DNA of 64,000 nucleotides from the NCBI RefSeq assembly GCF_016862215.1, contig NZ_BOMN01000031.1, forward strand, positions 62,001 to 126,000. Direction: 5' to 3'. Numbering within the stretch: position 1 is the first letter of the stretch; every line of letters starts with the position of its first letter. The stretch comes from Winogradskya humida (lineage in GTDB: Bacteria > Actinomycetota > Actinomycetes > Mycobacteriales > Micromonosporaceae). Below are positions 52,298 through 61,446 of this stretch, piece after piece. Below the pieces are notes generated by a model. The model searched no databases. It saw only the letters and a program-made list of their open reading frames with translations, and was not told where the DNA came from. The position numbers and the translations under genes are program-made.

Positions 52298-52927
52298 GTG
52301 TCGACACCAACCGTCACCACCGGACCGCTGCGGCGCGTACCGGTGCAGGGCAGAAGCGTTGCCCGGGTTCAGCGCATGCTCGACGCCTGTGCTGAGCTGG
52401 TGGACGAGGTCGGGTACGAAGGCCTGACCACCACCTTGCTGGCCGAGCGTGCCGAGGTAGCCATCGGCTCGGTCTACCAGTTCTTCCCGGACAAGCGGGC
52501 CATCGTCCAGGCCCTTGCGATGCGCAACATGGATGCGTATCTGCAGAGCCTGTCCGCGCGGTTCGCCAACGAGACCTTCGCCCATTGGTGGGACGGGGTC
52601 GACGCGGCGATCGACGCCTACATTCACATGCACCGCAGTGTTCCCGGATTCCGGACGCTGCATTTCGGTGATGTGGTGGACCTGCACCTGCTCGACGCCG
52701 AGCGGGACAACAACGCTGTCATCGCCGACCGGCTGGCCGAGCTGCTCGTGGAGCAGTTCCAGCTGATGGAGCGCGCGCGGCTGCGGTTCGCGCTGCTGAT
52801 CGCGGTGGAGTCGGCGGACGCGCTGATCAAGCTCGCGTTCCGCCGCGAGGTGACCGGCGACGAGGCCGTCCTTACCGAGGCCAAGGCGCTGATCCGCGAG
52901 TATCTGCACCGCCACGTGCCGGCCTAG
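52298..52927 (+). CDS. TetR-family transcriptional regulator
   Basis: 209 residues. N-terminal HTH at about 25-70: RVQRMLDACAELVDEVGYEG then TLLAERAEVAIGSVYQFFPD. The C-terminal ligand domain (DAAIDAYIHMHRSVPGFRTL onward) is of the QacR-like group with no identifiable ligand. GTG start at 52298 with GAGAGGGAG upstream. Divergent from the lactone oxidase and convergent with the racemase-fold enzyme (7 nt between stops), so it probably regulates one or both. Confidence 0.92.
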   Translation: MSTPTVTTGPLRRVPVQGRSVARVQRMLDACAELVDEVGYEGLTTTLLAERAEVAIGSVYQFFPDKRAIVQALAMRNMDAYLQSLSARFANETFAHWWDGVDAAIDAYIHMHRSVPGFRTLHFGDVVDLHLLDAERDNNAVIADRLAELLVEQFQLMERARLRFALLIAVESADALIKLAFRREVTGDEAVLTEAKALIREYLHRHVPA

Positions 52928-52934
52928 GCGCGGG

Positions 52935-54140
52935 CTAGCCGAGGAACGCATACCCCTCTCCCCGGTACGTCGGGGTCGGCGTGGCCGTGTCGCCGTCGAT
53001 CAGGTGCACCTGGTTGACGTGCTCGCACAGCTCGCCGGCCTTGGCGTGGCGGAACCAGACCCGGTCGCCCGGCCGCAGCGCCTCGGCGGCCGGCCCGACA
53101 AGCGGGGTCTGCACCTCGCCGGCGCCCTCGTCGCTCTTGAAGCGCAGGCCTTCGGGGAGCCAGGGGGTGGGCTGCCGGGAGGGCCCGGTCTGGCCGGAGG
53201 CGATCCACCCGCCGCCGAGCACCGTGGCGATGTTCGGCGCGGGACGGCGTACGACGGAGAGCCCGAAAAAAGCCGCCGGTGTGGGCCGCCACGCCCGGTA
53301 GCCGTCGAAGAGGGTGGGTCCGAGCAGTCCTGAACCCGCGGCGATCTCGGTGACCGACGGGTCGGCCGCGGTCAGCGCCATGCTGCCGGTGCCGCCGCCG
53401 TTCACGAACTCCAGGTCGGCGTGCTCACGCACGGCCGCCACCGCGGCCATCCGGCGCTTGAGCAGCTCGGGAAGGGCGCGGCGCTGCATCATGCGGATCG
53501 CCCGGGCGCGCAGGGCCTGGCCGGGTGGCATGTCGCCGACGCCGGCGATGTGCGCTTCGTAGGCCATCATCGCGACCAGGGCGAAACCCGGGCGGGCAAC
53601 CAGGCGCCGGGCCAGCTCACCGGCCTGCGCGGCGGAGTGGACGGGGGAGCGGCGTACGCCCACGTGCAGCGGGCCGGCCGGCTTCCAGGAAGCGTCGAGC
53701 TCGAGACAGATGCGGACGTCGGGACGCTTTCCCGCGGCGGTCACCGCGTCGATGAGGTCGAGGTGGGCGGTGCTGTCAACCATCAGAGTGATGGCGGCGG
53801 CGAGTTGCGGGTCGGCGGTCAGCTCGGCGATCGCGGCGCGGTCCACTGTCGGATAGCCGATCAGCACGTCATCACTTACGCCGTTGCGGACCAGCCAGAT
53901 CGCTTCGGGCAGCGTGTAGGCCATGATTCCGGACCAGTCCGGGCGCTGCAGCACCCGCTCCAGCAGCGCTCGTACGCGTACCGACTTGCTCGCGACCCTG
54001 ATCGGCTTACCCGCCGAGCGCAGCGACAATGCGGCCGCGTTGGCGTCGAAGGCGGCGAGATCCACCACCGCGATCGGCGTCTCGAGGTCGGCGGTGGCGC
54101 GGTCCAGTCGTTTCTGAAGTTCGCTGCGTTCGGCGATCAC
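52935..54140 (-). CDS. PLP enzyme with alanine-racemase fold (amino acid deaminase/aldolase-like)
   Basis: 401 residues. The N-terminal PLP barrel (about 20-260) has the Schiff-base Lys in IRVASKSVRVRALLERVL and the phosphate loop FVNGGGTGSMALTA. The C-terminal domain reads ALRPGDRVWFRHAKAGELCE and HVNQVHLIDGD, as in D-threonine aldolase and D-serine dehydratase-like enzymes (His and Cys as metal ligands). Substrate not predictable. GTG start at 54140. In other actinobacteria it is found with the lactone-oxidase-like flavoprotein, so the two may share a pathway; this is from general knowledge. Confidence 0.85.
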   Translation of the reverse strand: MIAERSELQKRLDRATADLETPIAVVDLAAFDANAAALSLRSAGKPIRVASKSVRVRALLERVLQRPDWSGIMAYTLPEAIWLVRNGVSDDVLIGYPTVDRAAIAELTADPQLAAAITLMVDSTAHLDLIDAVTAAGKRPDVRICLELDASWKPAGPLHVGVRRSPVHSAAQAGELARRLVARPGFALVAMMAYEAHIAGVGDMPPGQALRARAIRMMQRRALPELLKRRMAAVAAVREHADLEFVNGGGTGSMALTAADPSVTEIAAGSGLLGPTLFDGYRAWRPTPAAFFGLSVVRRPAPNIATVLGGGWIASGQTGPSRQPTPWLPEGLRFKSDEGAGEVQTPLVGPAAEALRPGDRVWFRHAKAGELCEHVNQVHLIDGDTATPTPTYRGEGYAFLG

Positions 54141-54214
54141 GGGAGCAACTTATCCGCTCGCGAGCCAATGCGAAACACCTTCATTTTTGCACCACCCGAA
54201 CGAGCGCAACCACA

Positions 54215-56710
54215 GTGAGCTGCGCCCGCCCGTTAGAGTGCTTCGGGCAGGACGACGGGAAGGTAAGGGTCATCGACACCGAAACGAGCTCGGCACGCAA
54301 GGACGCGGGCCCGGTTGATCTATCCGGTACGGCAGCGCTGCGCTCCGTACTGCGGATCCGGCCGTTCCGGCGGCTCTGGCTGGTGCTCAGCGTCGCGTCC
54401 TTCGGCGACTGGATCGGCATCCTCGCCACGGCCCTCTTCGCGTCGCAGCAGGTCACGGGCAGCGTCGCGCAAGGCAGCGCGTTCAGCAGCACGATCGCCA
54501 TCCGCCTGCTGCCCGCCCTGATCCTGGGCCCGATCGCCGGCGTCATGGCCGACCGGTTCGACCGCCGCTACACGATGGTGATCTGCGACATCCTGCGGTT
54601 CTTCGTGTACGGCTCCATCCCGGCCGTCGCCCTGATCAGCGATTCCGGCGCCTTCACGGTCACGTGGACGGTCATCGCCACGTTCATCGGCGAGACGATC
54701 ACGCTGATGTGGATCCCCGCGAAGGAAGCCGCGGTCCCCAACCTGATCCCCAAGGGCCGGCTCGAGGCGTCCAACCAGCTCACCCTGATCACGACGTACG
54801 GCATCACGCCGATCCTCGCCGCCCTCGCGCTCGCCGCCCTCGACGGTGTCGTCCGCGGCCCGGTCGGCGGCCTGCCCACCTGGGCGTCACCCGTTCAGGT
54901 CGCGCTCTGGATCAACGCGTTCTCCCGGGCCGCCACGGCCGCGGTGGTCTTCTTCGGCATCAGGGAGATCAGCCAGGGGCGCCGCGAACGCCAGGAGAAG
55001 AACGCCGAACAGAGCATGTCGAAGCAGTTCGTCGAGGGCTGGAAGTACATCGGGAACACCCCGTTCGTGCGAGGCCTGGTGCTCGGCATCTTCGGCGCGT
55101 TCGGCGGCGCGGGCATCGTCGTCGGCACCGCCCGGTTCTTCACCGCCTCGCTCGGCGCCGGTGACGCGGCGTTCTACCTGCTCTTCGCGACCCTGTTCAT
55201 CGGCCTGGCCATCGGCATCGGGCTCGGCCCCGCGATCGTCAAGGAGCTGTCCCGGCGCCGCTGGTTCGGCATCAGCCTGGTGATCGCCAGCGGGGCGGTC
55301 GCCTTCCTCTCCATCGCGTTCCACCTGTCGATGGCGCTGTTCGGCGCGCTGTTCGTCGGCGCCGGAGCGGGCATGGCGTTCCTGGCCGGTGTCACGCTGC
55401 TCGGCGGGCAGGTCAACGACGAGGTCCGCGGGCGCGTCTTCGCCGTGGTGCAGATCGGCGCCCGGCTTGTTCTGCTGCTCGCCATCTCGCTCGCCGGTGT
55501 GCTGGTCGGCATCGGCAGCTCCCGCACCGTCGACCTTGGCAGCCTCTCGTTCGACATCTCGTCCACGCGGGTGCTGCTCCTGGTAGCGGGTGCGCTCGGG
55601 ATCTGGAGCGGGGTCAGCGCCTTCAGGCAGATGGACGACAAGCACGGCGTACCCGTGCTCGCCGATCTTTGGGGTGCCATCCGGGGGCGGCCGTTGTCGG
55701 CGGGGGAGCCGTTCACGCGTACCGGAATCTTCGTGGTCTTTGAAGGCGGCGAAGGCGCCGGGAAATCTACGCAGGTCATCCGGCTCTCCGAGGCTTTGAC
55801 CGGGGCCGGGCACGACGTCGTCGTCACCCGCGAGCCTGGGGCGACCGATGTGGGCGCGCGCATTCGCACGCTGGTGCTTTCCAACGGCACCGACGCTGAC
55901 GCGCCGTCACCTCGGGCCGAAGCCCTGCTTTACGCGGCCGACCGGGCACACCATGTGGCAACAGTGGTACGCCCGGCGCTGGCACGTGGCGCGGTTGTGA
56001 TCAGTGATCGGTATGTGGATTCGTCGCTGGCCTACCAGGGAGCCGGCCGGACCCTGCCCGTTCAGGAGATCAGCTGGCTGTCCTCGTGGGCGACCGGCGG
56101 CCTCAAACCCGACCTGGTCGTGCTGCTCGACGTCGACTCCACGGTGGGGCTCGGCCGGGTCGACACCCGCGGTGCCGGGCCGGACCGGCTGGAGAGCGAG
56201 TCAAAGGCCTTTCACGAGCGCGTCCGGTACGCCTTCCTCGACCTCGCGTCCGCCGATCCGAAGCGGTACCTGGTTCTGGACGCCGCCCGGCCGGTCGAGG
56301 AGATCGCCGATGTGGTGGCCGCGCGGATCAACGGGCTGCTCACCGAGGGCGACGACCACCATCCCGAGCCGGCCTCCACGGATCTGCCGCCCAAGCCTGA
56401 CTTCTCCGCGCCGGACCTCGCGCCGACGATGGCCTTTCCCGCCGGCGCGGGCTCGGACCCTGCCGGCTCGGACGCCACGGTGATCGTCCGGTCGCCGGCT
56501 GGGCCTTCTGGGCCTTCTGACGCTACTCAGGTCATCTCGCCTGGATCTGTGGCTGCGGCTTCGGGTTCGGCTTCCGGCGGGTCTCCTGACGCGACGCAGG
56601 TGATTTCGCCCGGTTCGGACGCGACGCAGGTCATTTCCCCGGCGGATCTGCCGGATCGAGCCGGCGCCCGGCCGGATCAAGACGATCCGCCGGTGGGCGA
56701 GCGCCGGTGA
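54215..56710 (+). CDS. MFS transporter - thymidylate kinase fusion with phospho-motif tail
   Basis: About 831 residues in three parts. Residues about 40-480 are a 12-helix MFS domain (FRRLWLVLSVASFGDWIGIL; GVMADRFDRRYTMVICDILR). Residues about 505-720 are a full dTMP kinase: P-loop VVFEGGEGAGKSTQ, DR-motif VVISDRYVDSSLAYQGAGR, and the LID-like SESKAFHERVRYAF. The last 110 residues are disordered and carry DATVIVRSP once and DATQVISP three times. The fusion is known in Streptomyces (neighbour of topA and holB). No ATG is well placed: the GTG at 54215 is the nearest canonical start, while GGGAAGG sits just before an ATC (54271), so the true start is uncertain. It likely supplies dTDP; the role of the MFS part is unknown. 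Confidence 0.88.
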   Translation: MSCARPLECFGQDDGKVRVIDTETSSARKDAGPVDLSGTAALRSVLRIRPFRRLWLVLSVASFGDWIGILATALFASQQVTGSVAQGSAFSSTIAIRLLPALILGPIAGVMADRFDRRYTMVICDILRFFVYGSIPAVALISDSGAFTVTWTVIATFIGETITLMWIPAKEAAVPNLIPKGRLEASNQLTLITTYGITPILAALALAALDGVVRGPVGGLPTWASPVQVALWINAFSRAATAAVVFFGIREISQGRRERQEKNAEQSMSKQFVEGWKYIGNTPFVRGLVLGIFGAFGGAGIVVGTARFFTASLGAGDAAFYLLFATLFIGLAIGIGLGPAIVKELSRRRWFGISLVIASGAVAFLSIAFHLSMALFGALFVGAGAGMAFLAGVTLLGGQVNDEVRGRVFAVVQIGARLVLLLAISLAGVLVGIGSSRTVDLGSLSFDISSTRVLLLVAGALGIWSGVSAFRQMDDKHGVPVLADLWGAIRGRPLSAGEPFTRTGIFVVFEGGEGAGKSTQVIRLSEALTGAGHDVVVTREPGATDVGARIRTLVLSNGTDADAPSPRAEALLYAADRAHHVATVVRPALARGAVVISDRYVDSSLAYQGAGRTLPVQEISWLSSWATGGLKPDLVVLLDVDSTVGLGRVDTRGAGPDRLESESKAFHERVRYAFLDLASADPKRYLVLDAARPVEEIADVVAARINGLLTEGDDHHPEPASTDLPPKPDFSAPDLAPTMAFPAGAGSDPAGSDATVIVRSPAGPSGPSDATQVISPGSVAAASGSASGGSPDATQVISPGSDATQVISPADLPDRAGARPDQDDPPVGERR

Positions 56711-56729
56711 ACGAGCGAGAATTGACGCC

Positions 56730-57920
56730 ATGAGTGTGTTCGCCGACCTGGTCGGTCAGGACGAGGCCGTCGAGACGCTGAGCCGGGCCGCGGCCGCCGC
56801 TGCCCGGATCGTCAACGGAGACCTGTCGGCGACCGCGGCGATGACCCACGCCTGGATCTTCACCGGCCCGCCCGGATCAGGCCGTTCGGTGGCGGCCCGT
56901 GCCCTGGCGGCGGCGTTGGAATGCGAGCGTGACGGGATCGGCTGCGGCGAGTGCCACGGCTGCCGTACGGCGCTCGGCGGCACCCACGCCGACGTGCGGT
57001 TCGTCGTGCCGGAAGGCCTCTCGATCGGCGTCGGTGAGATGCGGGCCCTCGTGCTGCGCGCCGGCAGCGCCCCCTCCGGCGGCCGCTGGCAGGCCATGGT
57101 GATCGAGGACGCCGACCGGCTCACCGAAGCGGCTGGGAACGCCCTGCTCAAAGCCATCGAGGAGCCGCCACCCCGGACGGTTTTCCTGCTCTGCACGCCG
57201 TCCACCCACCCGGACGACATCTCCGTGACGATCCGGTCCCGATGTCGCGTCGTCGCGTTGCGCCAGCCACCGGCCGAGGCCGTTGCCGAGGTTCTCGTAC
57301 GCCGTGACGGCATCGCACCCGCAACAGCCGCGTGGGCCGCCGCCGCCGCGCAGGGTCACGTGGGCCGGGCCAAACGACTCGCGAACGACTCGGACGCGCG
57401 CGCCAGAAGGGACGCGGTCCTGGCCGTGCCCCGCAGGCTGACCGGCGTCGGAGCCTGCTTCGACGCGGCGTCCGCCCTGATCGAAGCCGCCGAGGCGGAA
57501 GCGGGCGCGGCAGCGATCGACTCGAACGGCGCGGAACGGTCGGCGCTCGAGCAGGCGCTCGGCGCCGGCGGAACGGGCAAGGGCGCGGCAGGCGCGATGC
57601 GCGGTGCGGCCGGCCAGCTGAAAGAGCTGGAGAAGCGGCAGAAGTCGAGGCTCACCCGAGCGCAACGCGATGCGCTCGACCGGGCGCTGGTGGACCTCGC
57701 GGGGTTCTACCGGGACGTGCTGATCACCTCGCTGCGAGCGCCGGTTGCGGTGGTGCACACGGACACCGCGGTGCAGTCCGCGGCGGCGGCCGAGAAGTGG
57801 ACGCCGGAGAGCACGCTGCGCCGGCTGGAAGCGGTGCTGGCCTGCCGCGAGGCGATCGACCTCAACGTCAAACCGAAGATCGCCGTCGAGGCCATGATGC
57901 TCAGCCTCTGGCGCGGCTGA
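56730..57920 (+). CDS. holB: DNA polymerase III subunit delta'
   Basis: Clamp-loader subunit, 396 residues. AAA+ domain with the degenerate P-loop FTGPPGSGRSVAARALA, the zinc-binding CGECHGCRTALGGTH, Walker B-like VIEDADRLTEAAGNALLKAI and a sensor segment SRCRVVALRQPP. The missing Lys in the P-loop (GSGRS) is normal for delta', which does not hydrolyse ATP. The C-terminal collar domain is Ala-rich and longer than in E. coli. Starts 19 nt after the MFS-TMK stop, so likely cotranscribed with it, as in other bacteria where tmk and holB adjoin. Confidence 0.95.
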   Translation: MSVFADLVGQDEAVETLSRAAAAAARIVNGDLSATAAMTHAWIFTGPPGSGRSVAARALAAALECERDGIGCGECHGCRTALGGTHADVRFVVPEGLSIGVGEMRALVLRAGSAPSGGRWQAMVIEDADRLTEAAGNALLKAIEEPPPRTVFLLCTPSTHPDDISVTIRSRCRVVALRQPPAEAVAEVLVRRDGIAPATAAWAAAAAQGHVGRAKRLANDSDARARRDAVLAVPRRLTGVGACFDAASALIEAAEAEAGAAAIDSNGAERSALEQALGAGGTGKGAAGAMRGAAGQLKELEKRQKSRLTRAQRDALDRALVDLAGFYRDVLITSLRAPVAVVHTDTAVQSAAAAEKWTPESTLRRLEAVLACREAIDLNVKPKIAVEAMMLSLWRG

Positions 57921-58079
57921 AATTCCCCTTTCATTGCCCGCTTCTTAGCTGATCAAACGTCCTGGCGCTGTCGGATCCAATCCACAGTGGCTGTCCACAG
58001 GGGATGCGTCTTACGGGCAGCACCGTTTACGCTTCTGAGCCGTAACGCATCAGCGGTACGCGCGGTAAGGAGCCGACGG
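57921..58079. promoter_or_regulatory. Upstream region of the second ESX-like module, with two DnaA-box-like sites
   Basis: AATCCACA (57979-57986) and TGTCCACA (57992-57999) match DnaA boxes at eight positions each. The promoter of the YbaB-like gene should be here. Confidence 0.35.
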
Positions 58080-58406
58080 ATGCCCCGCGAGATCGACGAA
58101 GCGTGGATCGACGAGGCAATCGAGCGGCACCGCCGCATCGACGCGTTACGCGCGGAATTCGAACGAGCGGTGACGGCCCACGTGGTCTCCGTCCACTCGC
58201 CGGACGACACCATCGAGGTGCTGGTCACGGCCGCGGGCGACATCACCGACGTCCGCATCCGCGGCTCCCTGCAACACCGGAACGCGGCAGAACTGGCTCG
58301 AGAGGTGCAGGCGGTGGTCACAAACGCAGCCCAAGCGGCCCGCTGGGCCCGCGAAAAACTCCACGACGAGATCTTCGGCGCCTTCCGCACCCTCGGAGAC
58401 CAGTGA
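58080..58406 (+). CDS. YbaB/EbfC-family DNA-binding-like protein
   Basis: 108 residues. Two helices flank a three-stranded sheet: long N-terminal helix (DEAIERHRRIDALRAEFERA), strands VVSVHSPDDTIEVLVTAAGD and ITDVRIRGS, then a C-terminal helix (ELAREVQAVVTNAAQAARW). The pattern fits the YbaB fold used by nucleoid proteins and by proteins near actinobacterial ESX loci. TAAGGAG at 58066-58072 supports the ATG at 58080. First gene of a three-gene module with two ESX-like small proteins. Confidence 0.8.
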   Translation: MPREIDEAWIDEAIERHRRIDALRAEFERAVTAHVVSVHSPDDTIEVLVTAAGDITDVRIRGSLQHRNAAELAREVQAVVTNAAQAARWAREKLHDEIFGAFRTLGDQ

Positions 58407-58419
58407 TGAGTGGGCAGCC

Positions 58420-58725
58420 GTGACGGGGATCGCCGATCGGTTGGAGGCCGCTGCCGACTCGCTCACCGGTGTGGAGCGGGAGTTGCCGCTGCTCGCGACA
58501 TCACCCGGCAGTTTCGGGGCGGACAGCGAAGGGCTACCGGGCCGGGTCGGCGGGCAACTGCACGCGCTCTGGGCATCCGCGCTGGCCGCGCGATCCCGGG
58601 AGGCCGCCGACGCCGCCCAGCAGTTGACCCGGCTGGCAGTCGAGGTGCGCGCCGCTGCCAAGGCCTATACCGAAACCGACGACGAGGCCGGCCGCCGGAT
58701 CCGACGCTCCGGCAGGGAGAATTGA
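58420..58725 (+). CDS. EspC-like type VII secretion target
   Basis: 101 residues, helical. GIADRLEAAADSLTGVEREL, then LHALWASALAARSREAADAA and LTRLAVEVRAAAKAYTETDD; the last ends with YTETD, matching the YxxxD/E export signal of ESX substrates. GTG start at 58420. Its stop (TGA) overlaps the next gene's ATG. It is probably an ESX substrate or partner of the following WXG-like protein. Confidence 0.8.
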   Translation: MTGIADRLEAAADSLTGVERELPLLATSPGSFGADSEGLPGRVGGQLHALWASALAARSREAADAAQQLTRLAVEVRAAAKAYTETDDEAGRRIRRSGREN

Positions 58726-59309
58726 TGGACCGCCTCGACCGGCTCCTCGACACGGCAGGGCCGCTGCTGCGGAGGGTGGATGCCGCGCTCGGAGATGCCG
58801 GGGCACCTGCCGAGCATGCGGTCTGGGGTGCGCTCAGACGCGTACGGTTGCTGCCGGGCGATGCCGTGCGTGCGGTCGCGGCGTTGCGGCCCAGCGACCT
58901 GGCTGAGGCGTCCCCGGAGCTGCGGTCGACGGCTGGCAGTTACGCCACGCTGGCATCGGATCTGCCACCGCCGGGGGACTGGTCCGGAACGGCGGCGGAC
59001 GCCTACGACCGGGCTCGGCTCGGCGTGGCTGAGCATCTCAGCACCGGCCCGGAGAGCCTGGAAAGCAATCTGCGCGCGACAGCGGATCTTGCCGACGACC
59101 TGACCGCCTGGATGCAGACGTCGCGTGACGGCGTTGCGGAGGCACTCGCCGAAATCCTCGTCTCGACGGAAGCTGTCGCGTTACTCACGGACAATGTGGA
59201 CTCCGCCGCGCCGGATCTGGCCGCTCTTCTGCTGCTGGCGGTTGGTGACGCCTACGACCGGGGCATGGACCTGCTGCACCGATCGGCCGAGTTGGCATTC
59301 ACCCATTGA
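58725..59309 (+). CDS. WXG-domain-like protein paired with the EspC-like protein
   Basis: 194 residues. A WXG turn GDWSGTAADAYDRARLG at about residues 84-100 lies between helices; the second half has long helices and ends in VGDAYDRGMDLLHRSAELAF. The length suggests two hairpins or a WXG domain with an extension. ATG at 58725 overlaps the EspC-like stop; the TTG at 58722 is an alternative. Function is likely ESX-related; no toxin motif seen. Confidence 0.78.
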   Translation: MDRLDRLLDTAGPLLRRVDAALGDAGAPAEHAVWGALRRVRLLPGDAVRAVAALRPSDLAEASPELRSTAGSYATLASDLPPPGDWSGTAADAYDRARLGVAEHLSTGPESLESNLRATADLADDLTAWMQTSRDGVAEALAEILVSTEAVALLTDNVDSAAPDLAALLLLAVGDAYDRGMDLLHRSAELAFTH

Positions 59310-59520
59310 CGCGACAAAAGGCATCTCGGACACAAGATCCTGTGCGGCCGATGGGCCGTGTACCAGGGGCTGCTGCTGTAGCTCTCTGAGCTGGCAATTG
59401 GCGGCGGGGCGCGGCTGTGTCAGCGGCCATTGGCCGCGGTTGCGGCTGTGTGAGGCGGCCGTCGAGGGCGGATGCGGGCGGGCGCCCATCACCAACGCCG
59501 TCGGCATCTCGCCGGACGCG
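59310..59520. other. Intergenic region
   Basis: 211 nt between convergent genes with inverted GCGGCC-type palindromes and no recognised gene. Confidence 0.5.
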
Positions 59521-61308
59521 TCAGGGGCGGGGACGGGTGCGGAGGGCGAAGATCAGTGCTGCGGTGCCGGCGGCGAGGAAGGCTAGGCCTCCGAGGATCA
59601 TGCGGTTGACACTGGGGCCGGTGATGGGTAGGCCGCCGCCTGTGCCGCCCTTGTCGGGGGTGGCTCCGGCGGCCTCGGCGGTGGAGGCTTGGCCGGCGGG
59701 TTCGGGTGAGATTGCGGCTACCTCCATCATGCCCATGTCGAAGTTGATCTCGCGGCTCTCGGTGTAGCCGGGGTCGGAGCGGGTGCCCGACGGAGCTTGG
59801 GCGATGGTGACTGACAGGGCTGCTGCGCGGGCGGCGATGGCGTGGTCGCGAGCGGCTTGCTGAACGTCACCGAGCGAGATCGTGACCGTCGTTCCGGAGT
59901 CGGTGACCGGCGCACTCTCGGTGGTGGGATCCTTGACCTCGGGCACATCCGGAATCTCGGGGAGTGACCCATCGTCGCCGGCGTCCTGGAGGTCGTCGGC
60001 CCGCGGTATCTCACCCAGCGCCCCAGCCGTCGAGCCGCCAGCCTTCGGACCGCCAGCCTTCGGACCGCCAGCCGCTGAATCGCCAGCCGCTGAGCCGTTC
60101 GCCGCCGAGTCGTCGGTCGGCGAGCCATCCCCTGGCGAGCTGTCAGTCGCTGAGCCGTCATTGCCGGAGCCGTTCGCCGCGGTGCGCGATGCCGGACCGT
60201 CCGATTTGTCCATTTCGGCTGCGATCACGAAGTCGACGCGGTCGCCGGCCGCGTCCAGGCGTGAAGTTTCCACGCCCTTTCCGGAGACTTCCACGACAGC
60301 GGGGATGTACCGGACCTCGCCACCATCCTTCGTGGACATGCTTGCACGCAGCGACGGTGGCTTCAGGATCTTCACCTGCACTGCGCCGTTGAACAGGTCA
60401 ACACCACCGCCAGTAAGGCCGGCCGACGCTACCGATGCGGTGGCCTGGCCGCGCCGCTCCAGCTCCGTGGTGCTTTCGCTGGTCACTTTTGGTACGCGGA
60501 CAAGTGGCTCATCACCTTCCGAAAGGATCCCGGCGTCACTCAGCTGTGCTGTGGCCCGCGTCACCTCACCGACGGTCGCCGCGCATGCCATAGCCGCCTG
60601 CCACTGGGCGTGAGCGGTCAGCTTTCCGGCGCCGAGGCTGACCGGTCCCACCTCGGCGCCGGGTGTCGAGCGCACCGTCTGCTTCTTGTTGGTGGGCGGA
60701 GCCTGTTGCTGCACCGCGGCCGTGAGGTCGGCCGGGGTGGCGTCGTCCTTCGTGTCGATCATGCGGGCGACGGCGGCGGAGTTCAGTGCGGCGTCCGCGG
60801 CGGAGGTCAGCAGGGGGTTGGCGACCAGCGCGGATCTGGCGTCGCCGATGTGGGCAATCGCATCGTCCGGCGCTGCTGCGGGCGTACCCATGCCAAGGGC
60901 GTTGATCCGGAGAATTTGACTGCCGGACTGTGCGGAATAGCGCTCGGCCTGCCCGCATTGGGTAGGCGCGGCAGTGGCCGGGAATGGCGCCGCCAGAATG
61001 CCCACAGCGCCGAGAGTGCCCATGGTTGTCAGCCCTCGACGCCATTGGACTCCGCGTCGCGCGTCGCCTTCGTCGGCCGTTTCCCCGTCCTCCGCGGCGG
61101 GCACCTCAGGCAGCGGATTCGGCTGGGTCGAGCGCAGCACCGCCGCGCGTTGACGGCCCCGGGAGAATTCGACGATCGCCGGGGAAATGGCCGCTCGGTT
61201 GATTCGGCCCGTCCGTGGTTTGTTGTCCTGTTTCGGCCGCGCAGCGAGTTCGGAATCGCGGCGAGTGGTCGCCGCCAGATTGTCCCGTTTGGGCATGGCA
61301 GGCTTCAT
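59521..61308 (-). CDS. LPXTG cell-wall-anchored surface protein with long N-terminal extension
   Basis: 595 residues. The C-terminus LPITGPSVNRMILGGLAFLA, then a hydrophobic helix and Arg-rich tail (RTRPRP), is a sortase sorting signal. The signal-like hydrophobic segment GLTTMGTLGAVGILAAPFPA ends at a VATAA-like site near residue 112, so about 90 charged residues precede it, unusual for a signal peptide. A Gly/Ser/Asp/Ala-rich linker (SAANGSAAGDSAAGGPKAGG) follows two domain-like regions. No known adhesion domain was recognised. ATG at 61308; an internal GTG or ATG nearer the hydrophobic part could be the real start. Confidence 0.8.
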   Translation of the reverse strand: MKPAMPKRDNLAATTRRDSELAARPKQDNKPRTGRINRAAISPAIVEFSRGRQRAAVLRSTQPNPLPEVPAAEDGETADEGDARRGVQWRRGLTTMGTLGAVGILAAPFPATAAPTQCGQAERYSAQSGSQILRINALGMGTPAAAPDDAIAHIGDARSALVANPLLTSAADAALNSAAVARMIDTKDDATPADLTAAVQQQAPPTNKKQTVRSTPGAEVGPVSLGAGKLTAHAQWQAAMACAATVGEVTRATAQLSDAGILSEGDEPLVRVPKVTSESTTELERRGQATASVASAGLTGGGVDLFNGAVQVKILKPPSLRASMSTKDGGEVRYIPAVVEVSGKGVETSRLDAAGDRVDFVIAAEMDKSDGPASRTAANGSGNDGSATDSSPGDGSPTDDSAANGSAAGDSAAGGPKAGGPKAGGSTAGALGEIPRADDLQDAGDDGSLPEIPDVPEVKDPTTESAPVTDSGTTVTISLGDVQQAARDHAIAARAAALSVTIAQAPSGTRSDPGYTESREINFDMGMMEVAAISPEPAGQASTAEAAGATPDKGGTGGGLPITGPSVNRMILGGLAFLAAGTAALIFALRTRPRP

Positions 61309-61446
61309 GAAGAGTCCTCCCCCAAGGCTTGCCGCATGCAGCGGCGTCTACGGAAGTACTCAACGAGGTTCGATGCAGTGGGTTGCGGGGATCTATGGCT
61401 ATCTGCGCTATTTCGCACGCAAGGTGCGTCGCCGTAGGGTGGGTGC

